Shown here piece by piece: positions 17,123 to 24,548 of a DNA stretch of 40,047 nucleotides. Every line of letters starts with the position of its first letter. The stretch's first letter is position 1. A program made the position numbers and the translations under genes. Source of the DNA: Geobacillus icigianus (GTDB taxonomy: Bacteria; Bacillota; Bacilli; Bacillales; Anoxybacillaceae); the NCBI RefSeq assembly GCF_000750005.1, contig NZ_JPYA01000200.1, positions 1 through 40,047 of the forward strand. Reading direction: 5' to 3'. The notes under the pieces were generated by a model. That model did not search any database and had not been told where the DNA came from. It saw only the letters and a list, made by a program, of their open reading frames with translations.

Positions 17123-17914
17123 TTGCCTTACGAAACGATTCGCATCGAACGGCGGGACAAAGGAGTCGCTTGGCTGATCATCGACCATCCGCCGGCCAAC
17201 GCCATTAGTGAAACGTTGATGAACGAATTGGAACAAGCGGCCGATGAGCTGGAAGCCGACAGCAAGGTGCGCGTGATCGTCATTGCGTCGGCCCATCCGA
17301 AAACGTTTCTCGCCGGCGCCGACTTAAAGGACATGATTCGGCGGGGAAGCCAGTTGGCCGGCAATAAGGCCGGCATCGTCGAACAGAGCGCCCGCATGCA
17401 GCGCTGCTTCGACCGCTTCGCCAAAATGCCGAAACCGGTGATCGCGGCCATCAACGGCTATGCGCTCGGCGGTGGCTGCGAATTGGCGCTCGCTTGCGAC
17501 TTCCGCATCATGGGCGGAGGCAAAATCGGCTTAACGGAAGTTTCCCTCGGCTTGATTCCAGGAGCAGGCGGGACGCAGCGGCTGACGCGCCTTGTCGGAC
17601 GGGCGAAAGCGACGGAGCTTATTTTTCTCGCCCGCCGGCTCGATCCGCAAGAAGCGCTCGCGCTCGGCCTCGTTCACCGCGTGACCGCTCCGGAACGGCT
17701 GAACGAAGACGTAGCATCGTTTGCCGAACAGTTGTCCGAAGGCGCGGTGCGGGCGATGGGGCTGGCCAAGCGGGCGATCGATGCCGCCGAGGAGTGCGCT
17801 GAGGATGGGTTCGCTGTTGAAGCGGCATCCTTTGCGGCCACGTTTCAAACAGGGGAGCCGGCCATCGGGCTAGCGGCGTTTTTCCAAAAGAAACAACCGC
17901 AATTTTTACGATAA
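17123..17914 (+). CDS. Enoyl-CoA hydratase (crotonase family)
   Basis: A 263-residue crotonase that hydrates trans-2-enoyl-CoA to 3-hydroxyacyl-CoA. Both catalytic glutamates are present, E120 in GGGCELALACD and E139 in GLTEVSLGLIPGAGGTQR, and the oxyanion-hole backbone positions lie in LAGADLK (63-69) and YALGGGCE. The TTG start at 17123 follows AAAGGAGAGA by about 8 bases and gives MPYETIRIERR. It follows the dehydrogenase pair by 171 bases and is followed by an SDR after 15 bases, the expected order of beta-oxidation steps. Confidence 0.93.
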   Translation: MPYETIRIERRDKGVAWLIIDHPPANAISETLMNELEQAADELEADSKVRVIVIASAHPKTFLAGADLKDMIRRGSQLAGNKAGIVEQSARMQRCFDRFAKMPKPVIAAINGYALGGGCELALACDFRIMGGGKIGLTEVSLGLIPGAGGTQRLTRLVGRAKATELIFLARRLDPQEALALGLVHRVTAPERLNEDVASFAEQLSEGAVRAMGLAKRAIDAAEECAEDGFAVEAASFAATFQTGEPAIGLAAFFQKKQPQFLR

Positions 17915-17929
17915 ACGGAGGGATCAGCG

Positions 17930-18772
17930 ATGTCATCGTGGGCGGAATTGTTGAAAGGAAAGGTGGCGGTCGTCACCGGTGCTTCGCGCGGCCTCGGGCG
18001 TGCGGACGCGCTCGCGCTGGCGGAAGCGGGGGCTGATGTCGTCATCACCGATATTTTGCTCGAATCGGATGAGGAAAGCAGGCAAACAGCGCAAAAATAC
18101 GGACCGCTCTCCCAAGTGATGCAAAGCACGAACGTCGTGTACGCGGAAAAAACAGCGGAAGAAATTCGCGCCATGGGGCGGCGGGCAATGGCGATCAAAA
18201 TGGACGTCACCGACCGCGAGCAAGTGAAGGACGTGTTCGCCCGCGTCAAAGAGGAGTTCGGATCGATCGACATTTTGGTCAATAACGCCGGCACGCTTGA
18301 CCACGTTTCACAAATCGAAAAGCAAAACGATGCGTTGTGGGAGCGCGATTTGCGGGTGAATTTGACCGGCACGTACAACTGCACGAAAGCCGTGTGGCCG
18401 TACATGAAAGAGCAAGGATGGGGGCGGATCATCAACATGTCGTCCGTCGCCGGCACGCTCGGCGGCTTCGGGCAGGCGAGCTACTCGGCGACGAAAGGAG
18501 CGGTGTTGAGCTTTACGAAAAGCATGGCGCTGGAAGGAGCGCGCTACGGCATTACGGTGAACGCCATCGTGCCGGGCATTATCAATACGGAAGCGTTCCG
18601 CATGGGCAACCCGAAAATGAACGAACGGATGATCCAGCGCACGGCGTTCCGCCGCCCGGGTGAGCCCGAAGACGTCGCCAACGCCATCGTCTTTCTTTGC
18701 TCCGATAAGGCGAAATATATTACCGGCATTGGGTTGAACGTATCGGGAGGCATAGAACTGTTTACGTTTTGA
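17930..18772 (+). CDS. SDR-family NAD(P)-dependent dehydrogenase with an N-terminal insert
   Basis: A 280-residue short-chain dehydrogenase. The nucleotide motif is TGASRGLG (16-23), followed by NNAG (118-121), the active-site serine in MSSVAG (170-175), Y185 and K189 in YSATK, and VPG after it. A likely role is oxidation of the 3-hydroxyacyl-CoA produced by the upstream hydratase. Between the second beta strand (VVITDI) and AEEIRAMG there are about 35 residues where ordinary FabG-like SDRs have about ten; the extra part includes SDEESRQTAQKYGPLSQVM. An insert at this place is known from mycofactocin-coupled SDRs, but no mycofactocin genes are in the window. Start follows ACGGAGGGA. Confidence 0.9.
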   Translation: MSSWAELLKGKVAVVTGASRGLGRADALALAEAGADVVITDILLESDEESRQTAQKYGPLSQVMQSTNVVYAEKTAEEIRAMGRRAMAIKMDVTDREQVKDVFARVKEEFGSIDILVNNAGTLDHVSQIEKQNDALWERDLRVNLTGTYNCTKAVWPYMKEQGWGRIINMSSVAGTLGGFGQASYSATKGAVLSFTKSMALEGARYGITVNAIVPGIINTEAFRMGNPKMNERMIQRTAFRRPGEPEDVANAIVFLCSDKAKYITGIGLNVSGGIELFTF

Positions 18773-19092
18773 GCCAAAAGCGCGGTGGTGGCCGAGCGCC
18801 AGCTGACCTTTGGGCTGTGGCGCAGCCTCGCGTTCTCACCGCGTCAGAAACGTTTGGCCAACCGGCTATCGGACTGTGAGCCTACACCCGAAGCGGGCAC
18901 CGCGGGGGAAATGTTGTTGGCTAAGGCCAGCAAGTGAAGGTGGGCTCGGATCGGAAGCGGCGCGGCTTCGGCGGCCCGCAGCAGCTCGCTAAGGGGAGAG
19001 CGGATCGATGATGATCCGAGCGTGAGAGGCACTCGCCAAATCGCTCAACGATTTCGAGCAGACCGATTTTCAGACAGAACAGGAGGAGCGGC
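18773..19092. other. Spacer between SDR and thiolase genes
   Basis: About 320 bases without a credible gene. A small hairpin (CGGATC and GATCCG, 19001-19018) is visible and the composition is GC-rich like the flanking genes. No promoter or terminator stands out; the thiolase ribosome site AGGAGGAG lies at its end. Confidence 0.5.
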
Positions 19093-20235
19093 ATGAGGGA
19101 AGTGGTCATTGTCGATGCCGTGCGCACGGCGATCGGCAAGAAAAAAGGAGCGTTCGCCAACGTCCATCCGGTTGACTTGCTTGTTCCGGTGCTGCGGGCG
19201 CTTGTCGAACGAAACGGATTGGACGCCGGCTTGGTGGAAGATATCGTTGTCGGCTGCGTGACGATGACCGGGGAGCAAGGCGGCAACATCGCCCGTCAAG
19301 CCGCGCTCGCTGCCGGCTTTCCGGTCGAAGTGCCGGCGTTTTCGTTAAACCGGATGTGCGGCTCGAGTCAGCAGGCCATCCATAACGCGGCGCAAGCGAT
19401 TTTGGCCGGCGACATGGACATCGTCATCGCTGCCGGCGTAGAAAGCATGACCCGCGTTCCGATGGGAAGCGATATGGGGCGATTCAGCCGCCAGCTGACA
19501 AGTCGGTACAACATCGTGCCGCAAGGGATTTCCGCCGAGATGATCGCGAAAAAATGGGGGTTGTCGCGCGACGAGTTGGACGCGTTTGCGCTCACCAGCC
19601 ATCAAAAAGCGGCGGCAGCCACCGATGGTGGAATGTTTGCGCGGGAAATCATCCCACTTGAAGTGCAGGGCGAAAACGGAACGATGACAGTTGCCCATGA
19701 TGAAGGAATCCGCCGCGATACATCGAGGGAAAAGTTGGCAGCGTTAACGCCATCATTTCAGCCCAAAGGCGGTGTCATCACGGCCGGCAACTCAAGCCAA
19801 GTGAGCGACGGAGCGGCCGGCGTGCTGCTCATGTCGGCGGAAAAAGCCCGGCAGCTCGGGTTGCGGCCGAGAGCCCGCATCATCGCCCGCGCGGTCGTCG
19901 GCGAAGACCCGATTCTGATGCTTACCGGCGTCATCCCGGCCACGCGCCGCGTGCTCGAAAAAGCGGGGCTGCGCCTGGACCAAATCGATGTCATCGAAAT
20001 CAATGAAGCGTTCGCTTCGGTCGTCAAAGCATGGGAGCGGGAGCTTGAGCCGGATATGGCGAAAGTGAATCCGCGCGGCGGAGCGATCGCCCTCGGACAC
20101 CCGCTTGGCGCGAGCGGGGCGCGGCTGCTGACGACGTTGCTGCATGAACTCGAAGACATGAACGGGACTTACGGTTTGCAAGTGATGTGCATCGGATTTG
20201 GCATGGCGACCGCCACCATGATTGAACGCTTGTAA
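19093..20235 (+). CDS. Thiolase (acetyl-CoA acyltransferase)
   Basis: A 380-residue thiolase that cleaves 3-ketoacyl-CoA with CoA (degradative) or condenses acetyl-CoA units. The nucleophilic cysteine is C89 in LNRMCGSSQQA, the NEAFAS motif is present, the histidine is H336 in IALGHPLGASGAR, and the second cysteine is C366 in MCIGFGMAT. All catalytic residues are therefore intact. The N terminus REVVIVDAVRTAIGK is typical. The context of dehydrogenase, hydratase and SDR genes points to the degradative direction. UbiB-like kinase begins 21 bases downstream, suggesting one transcript. Confidence 0.95.
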   Translation: MREVVIVDAVRTAIGKKKGAFANVHPVDLLVPVLRALVERNGLDAGLVEDIVVGCVTMTGEQGGNIARQAALAAGFPVEVPAFSLNRMCGSSQQAIHNAAQAILAGDMDIVIAAGVESMTRVPMGSDMGRFSRQLTSRYNIVPQGISAEMIAKKWGLSRDELDAFALTSHQKAAAATDGGMFAREIIPLEVQGENGTMTVAHDEGIRRDTSREKLAALTPSFQPKGGVITAGNSSQVSDGAAGVLLMSAEKARQLGLRPRARIIARAVVGEDPILMLTGVIPATRRVLEKAGLRLDQIDVIEINEAFASVVKAWERELEPDMAKVNPRGGAIALGHPLGASGARLLTTLLHELEDMNGTYGLQVMCIGFGMATATMIERL

Positions 20236-20256
20236 AGCGGAGAGGAGGGGAGCGGT

Positions 20257-22002
20257 TTGCACGCATCGATCGAAACAGCCAAACCGAAACAAAAGCGCGA
20301 TTTTACGGCGGTCAGCGCCGCCATTGAAGCCGAGCTGGCCGCCATCACGGCGGGAAGGCGACGGCGAAAAATCATGACAACGTTTGTCAAAAACGGACTT
20401 GGCGTAGTGTTTAGCGACATCATCGCCCATAAACTGCGAGGAAAAGAAGGAGATAGTACTTCGTTGCGCCAAATCGGCCGCCGGCTCCGCCTAGCGTTTG
20501 AGGAGCTCGGCCCAACGTTCATCAAGCTTGGGCAGGTGCTCGTCACCAGGCAAGATTTGCTGCCGGAGCCGATCACGCTCGAGCTCGAACGGTTGCTTGA
20601 CCGAGTGCCGCCGATCGAGTTTGCGAAAATCGAGTACATTCTCGAACGTGAGCTTCCGGACGGTCTTGAGACGTTTGAATGGATCGAAGAAACGCCGCTC
20701 GGTTCGGCGTCGCTTGCCCAAGTATACAAAGCCAAGCTGAAAGACGGGCCGGTCGTCGCGGTCAAAGTCGTGCGCCCGACGGTCGAAAAGCTGTTTCAAA
20801 CCGACATCGCTGTTATCAAAAAAATGGCCGCCCGTCTGCAGAAGCGGCTGCCCCCTGAACTGCAGGCCGCCCTCGATCTTGGGGGGCTCGTGCAAGATTA
20901 CTACAGCAGCGCCATGGATGAGCTGGATATGACGGAAGAAGCGCGAAAAATGCAAGAGATGAAGCAAAAATACGAAAGGAGGGCCGAACATGTCACGGTT
21001 CCGCACGTGTACGAAGCGACGAAAAGCGTCTTAATCATGGAATACATCGACGGCTGGCTCATAAAAGATTTCCCCGTTGATTTTCTCACCTTTGAAGAGC
21101 GGGTCAACATTATGATCGACCTCGTTCACCATTATGTGCAGATGATGCTCGATGGCCATTATCATGCCGACGCCCACGGTTCCAACATCATGATCGACAA
21201 GCGGACGAAAAAAGCGGTCATCATCGACTGGGGAATGACCGGGCGGATGGACAGCGTGATGGCGCAAATTTTGATGCGCGTCATTTTGCACATCCAGCTC
21301 AACCAAGCAGAAGACGCCGTCGAAGTGTTTATGGAGCTCATGTCGCCGACCATCTACACCGATGTCGTCAAATTGAAAGATGAACTGCGGACGCTGACGT
21401 TAAACTATGTGTCCGCCCACCAGGGAAGCAGCCGCTACAATTACGGCCGCCTCGTCCTTGAAGCGACGGCGATCGGGCTTCGCAATTATTGCAAAGTTCC
21501 AAACGGCTTGGCGCTTTGGGCGAAAGGGTTTTCCGCGACCGAAGGGACGGCGCGCTGGATTTGTCCGGAAATCTCGTACGGCGAAGTCATCGAGGCGTAT
21601 GAAATCCCGATTTTAAAAAGCATTCTCGGAAAGCGTTTTAATTTCCGCGCCAACGCCAGCCTCGTCGCTGAAACGGCCGAATTGGTCGCCACCTTGCCGC
21701 GCCGGTTCAACAAAGTGCTCGAGACGGTGGCGGAAAACAAATGGCGCCTGACCGTGCAGCTGCAAACCGACCCGGTGACGCGCAATACGCTCAACCAAAT
21801 TGCCAACCGGCTGGTGCTTTCCCTCCTCGCGTTTGCCATTATCGTCGCCACCGGATTGATTGTCGCCAGCATCCCGGGCGGAACGTTTTGGGGGATGGAC
21901 AAAACGACGATCGCCAACATCGGATTGGCTGTTTCGTTCCTCTTGGTGGTGTTTCTTGGTTGGCGGCTGTTCCGCACGCGCAAGCAACGGCCGCGGTTTT
22001 AA
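20257..22002 (+). CDS. UbiB/ABC1-family atypical kinase with C-terminal membrane segments
   Basis: A 581-residue protein of the UbiB (ABC1/ADCK) kinase-like family. Hallmarks are KLGQ (90-93), the alanine-containing nucleotide loop GSASLAQVY (149-157), K170 in VAVKVV, the ExD at 222-224, H303/D305/N310 in HADAHGSN and DWG (324-326) in place of DFG. Two hydrophobic segments near residues 512-535 and 548-568, with a basic C-terminal tail, anchor it in the membrane. Family members support quinone and other lipid metabolism; the target here is unknown. The TTG start follows GAGGAGGGG by 6 bases. Its place inside a beta-oxidation cluster, 21 bases after the thiolase, is informative. Confidence 0.9.
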   Translation: MHASIETAKPKQKRDFTAVSAAIEAELAAITAGRRRRKIMTTFVKNGLGVVFSDIIAHKLRGKEGDSTSLRQIGRRLRLAFEELGPTFIKLGQVLVTRQDLLPEPITLELERLLDRVPPIEFAKIEYILERELPDGLETFEWIEETPLGSASLAQVYKAKLKDGPVVAVKVVRPTVEKLFQTDIAVIKKMAARLQKRLPPELQAALDLGGLVQDYYSSAMDELDMTEEARKMQEMKQKYERRAEHVTVPHVYEATKSVLIMEYIDGWLIKDFPVDFLTFEERVNIMIDLVHHYVQMMLDGHYHADAHGSNIMIDKRTKKAVIIDWGMTGRMDSVMAQILMRVILHIQLNQAEDAVEVFMELMSPTIYTDVVKLKDELRTLTLNYVSAHQGSSRYNYGRLVLEATAIGLRNYCKVPNGLALWAKGFSATEGTARWICPEISYGEVIEAYEIPILKSILGKRFNFRANASLVAETAELVATLPRRFNKVLETVAENKWRLTVQLQTDPVTRNTLNQIANRLVLSLLAFAIIVATGLIVASIPGGTFWGMDKTTIANIGLAVSFLLVVFLGWRLFRTRKQRPRF

Positions 22003-22070
22003 CCTAGCTTGTTGAAAAAATCGGCATCAGGCGGTCGGCGCGGTTCTGGAAGGGAAAGCTTCCGCTACGG

Positions 22071-22173
22071 CAATCGAATCGATCCGCGATGAAGAGTGCT
22101 AGCCATGTTCGCTGGATAGGAACGCCATCCGATAATGGCCGCGATCGGATCGATCCGCAACGAAGAGTGCTGG
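22071..22173 (+). repeat. Pair of ~32-bp direct repeats
   Basis: Copies at 22071-22102 and 22142-22173 share ATCGATCCGC and GAAGAGTGCT with few differences, 71 bases apart start to start. They lie in the spacer after the UbiB gene. A small hairpin (GCACGA/TCGTGC, about 22181-22197) follows. Function unknown. Confidence 0.7.
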
Positions 22174-22223
22174 TCCCGGGCACGAGCGCATCGTGCCACA
22201 TTGTCGCTAAAGGAGGGAACGAT

Positions 22224-22556
22224 GTGCGCGACGAGCATGAGGAATGGACGATGTCCCAGCGTATCGAAGCGTTTTACCGCCAAAGTGGCGGACCGGGAAG
22301 CCCGGTAATTCGGCGCCTGTTGGAGAGGCATTTGCTGTATGGAAAAGACCATGGCATCCCCGGAAAACGGGAAGAATTCGCGGACGCGTTTCGCGAAGTG
22401 TTTTTGCATGACCATTCCACCCGCTCGCTCGTTCTTGGCCTGTTCAAGCTAAAAACCGCCTTGCAAGAGGAATGGAACACCTACTTGGAGGCGCTGCGAG
22501 GTCAAGGCGGCGCCCGTGAAGCAAACGCGGATTTCGCTGACAGGCGGGAGCGATAA
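22224..22556 (+). CDS. Small protein of unknown function
   Basis: A 110-residue, charged, mostly helical protein that I do not recognise. It has no signal peptide, membrane segment, cysteine motif or obvious cofactor site. The GTG at 22224 lies 7 bases after AAAGGAGGG, which makes it the likely start; an ATG at 22222 is in another frame and gives only a very short peptide. An internal ATG at 22251 is a weaker alternative. It is in the same orientation as its neighbours, 23 bases before the alcohol dehydrogenase, so it is probably translated from the same message. Confidence 0.65.
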   Translation: MRDEHEEWTMSQRIEAFYRQSGGPGSPVIRRLLERHLLYGKDHGIPGKREEFADAFREVFLHDHSTRSLVLGLFKLKTALQEEWNTYLEALRGQGGAREANADFADRRER

Positions 22557-22579
22557 GGCGGTGAAAGGGGAGAACAACG

Positions 22580-23686
22580 ATGGTGAAAGCGGCGGTGTTG
22601 CACCATTACGGGGAGCCGCTGGCGATCGAGGAGCTGGATTTAGCTGCCCCCCGGTTTGGGGAAGTAAAAGTGAAAATGAAAGCGGCCGGCCTCTGCCATA
22701 GCGATTGGCATGTCGTGCAAGGCCAGCTGCCGCTTCCTTTGCCGCTGGTGCTCGGCCATGAAGGGGCAGGCATCGTTGAGGAGGTGGGCGAGGGAGTGAC
22801 GAGCGTTCAAGCCGGCGACCACGTTGTGCTCAATTGGGTGCCGTCGTGCGGCCGCTGTCCTTATTGCCGCCTTGGCCGGCCCGACTTATGCGAAGCGGCG
22901 GCCCGGCTGACGGCGACCGGCACGCTGCCGGACGGGACGACGCGTTTTTCCCTTGGTGGAAAGCCAGTCTATCAATTTCTCACCGCCGGGGCGTTCAGCG
23001 AGCGCACGATCGTGCCGGAACAGGCAGCGATTCCGATTCGCCGCGATGTGCCGTTTGAATTGGCGGCCTTGATCAGCTGCAGCGTCATGACCGGGGTGGG
23101 GGCGGTCATCCATGCCGCGCGGGTGCGCCCCGGCAGCACGGTGGCCGTCATCGGCGCCGGTGGCGTCGGCTTCAACATCATCCAAGGAGCGGCGCTCGCC
23201 GGGGCCAAACAAATTATCGCCATCGACATTGTCGAGGAAAAATTGACGATGACGAAAACGTTCGGGGCGACGCATACGGTCAACGCCGGCGACGAAGATG
23301 CCGTCAGCGCGGTTCTCGACTTGACGGACGGCCTCGGCGTCGACTACGCGTTTGAAGCGATCGGCCGCCCGGAAACGATGGCGGACGCGTACAACATGAC
23401 GAGAAAGGCGGGGATGACGGTCATCGTCGGCATCGCCGCTCCGCATGAAACGGTGGAAATCAACGCCTTCTCCTTGCCGTCGCAGGCAAAGACGTTGACA
23501 GGGGTGTGGCTCGGCCAAGGCAATCCCCCGGTCGACTATCCGAAGCTGCTCGACTTGTACGCGGCGGGCAAGTTGAAGCTGGAACCGCTCATCAGCGCCG
23601 TCTATGCGCTCGAACAAATCAACGACGGCTTCGCCGCCTTAAAGAGCGGACAAAACATCCGCGGCCTGATCCGCTTTGAGGAATAA
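22580..23686 (+). CDS. Zinc-dependent alcohol dehydrogenase (MDR superfamily)
   Basis: A 368-residue medium-chain dehydrogenase. Catalytic zinc ligands are C39 (LCHSD), H60/E61 (GHEGAG) and C167 (ISCSVMTG). The structural zinc loop has C90, C93, C96 and C104 (CGRCPYCRLGRPDLC). The Rossmann motif is GAGGVG (192-197), and an acidic residue ends the second strand (IIAIDI), so NAD is the likely cofactor. It resembles class III/aryl- or long-chain-alcohol dehydrogenases. With the aldehyde dehydrogenase at 24549 it could carry an alcohol to a carboxylic acid for the cluster's CoA ligase. The start follows AAAGGGGAG. Confidence 0.93.
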   Translation: MVKAAVLHHYGEPLAIEELDLAAPRFGEVKVKMKAAGLCHSDWHVVQGQLPLPLPLVLGHEGAGIVEEVGEGVTSVQAGDHVVLNWVPSCGRCPYCRLGRPDLCEAAARLTATGTLPDGTTRFSLGGKPVYQFLTAGAFSERTIVPEQAAIPIRRDVPFELAALISCSVMTGVGAVIHAARVRPGSTVAVIGAGGVGFNIIQGAALAGAKQIIAIDIVEEKLTMTKTFGATHTVNAGDEDAVSAVLDLTDGLGVDYAFEAIGRPETMADAYNMTRKAGMTVIVGIAAPHETVEINAFSLPSQAKTLTGVWLGQGNPPVDYPKLLDLYAAGKLKLEPLISAVYALEQINDGFAALKSGQNIRGLIRFEE

Positions 23687-23820
23687 ACACGCACCAACAA
23701 GGAGGCGATGCCTCTCACGGCGAGCTTGGACCGCTGAGCTTGGGAATGCGGCCGGAAGCCGGATTTCGGAAGGCGGCCGCTCATTCGGCGCCATCACCGA
23801 TGTGCAAGGTATAGGGAGAA

Positions 23821-24056
23821 CGTCTTGAGGCGATATCGCCGACTTAGAAAGAACAAAGAGATCGTCTTGGCGATCACCGCCAACTTAGGAGGAACAGGAG
23901 AGGATCTTGCCGGTGACCGCAGCTTAGAAGGAACAAGGCAATCGTCTTGCTGGTGACCGTGGCTTAGAAAGAGCAAGGGCTCGTCTTGGCGGTCATCGCG
24001 ATTTAGAAGGAACAAGGCGATCGTCTTGACGATCATCACCGACTGGGAAAGGGGAA
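23821..24056 (+). repeat. 40-bp tandem repeat array, about 5.8 copies
   Basis: Units begin at 23821, 23863, 23903, 23943, 23982 and 24022, with lengths 42, 40, 40, 39, 40 and a partial. Each begins near CGTCTTG, has a dyad such as GGCGATCACCGCC, then a conserved ACTTAGAAGGAACAAGG-like part. The whole unit is conserved, with no unique spacers, so it is not a CRISPR array. It lies between the alcohol dehydrogenase and SCP2-like genes and ends just before the latter's ribosome site. Confidence 0.85.
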
Positions 24057-24062
24057 AACGAG

Positions 24063-24491
24063 ATGCCGGTGTTTCAAAGTGAGCAGGAGCTGTATGACGT
24101 TCTCGGCCGCTTTTTTGAAAAAGTGGCCGAGACGGACGAGTCGAAGGAATTGATCGCCTCGACAGAGTTAACCCCCGGCTATGACGCGTATGTCCAATAT
24201 ATTTTTCATAAGCCGGAAGCGAAAATTACGTGGACGCATGAAAACGGGAGACTGAAAATCGTCTGCGGCGAGACGGACTTGCGGCCGGAGCTCATCTTTG
24301 AACAGAGCGCCGATGTCGGACATAAATTTTGGCTCGGGCGGCTCGATTTGCAGCAGGCGCTTGCCCGCCAACAAATCAAAGTGCAAGGACCGCTCGTGAA
24401 CGCATTGAAAGTGCTGCCGCAACTTGACGCCATCTATCCGGCGTACCGCGACTATTTGCAAGAAATCGGCCGCAGCGATTTATTGCGATAG
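24063..24491 (+). CDS. SCP2-like sterol-carrier-type protein
   Basis: A 142-residue soluble protein that resembles the SCP2-like protein at 11921 more than the canonical domain at 12569. Shared elements are a HxxFWLGRLDLQQALARQQIKVQG-type segment near residues 80-105, in the position of the GKLKIKG turn, and a C-terminal YPAYRDYLQEIG helix comparable to PLYRRYLELID in the first protein. The start follows AAAGGGGAAAACG. It sits between alcohol and aldehyde dehydrogenases, directly after the tandem array. A role in binding hydrophobic substrates or acyl-CoA is inferred, not shown. Confidence 0.75.
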   Translation: MPVFQSEQELYDVLGRFFEKVAETDESKELIASTELTPGYDAYVQYIFHKPEAKITWTHENGRLKIVCGETDLRPELIFEQSADVGHKFWLGRLDLQQALARQQIKVQGPLVNALKVLPQLDAIYPAYRDYLQEIGRSDLLR

Positions 24492-24548
24492 CTTGGTTCA
24501 AAATCCGATCAATCGAGAACATGGAGCGATGGAAAGGAGGAGACGGCA

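Noticed and set aside
23821..24056. Possible CRISPR array
   Set aside because: The whole 40-bp unit is conserved from copy to copy, there are no unique spacers and no cas genes nearby.
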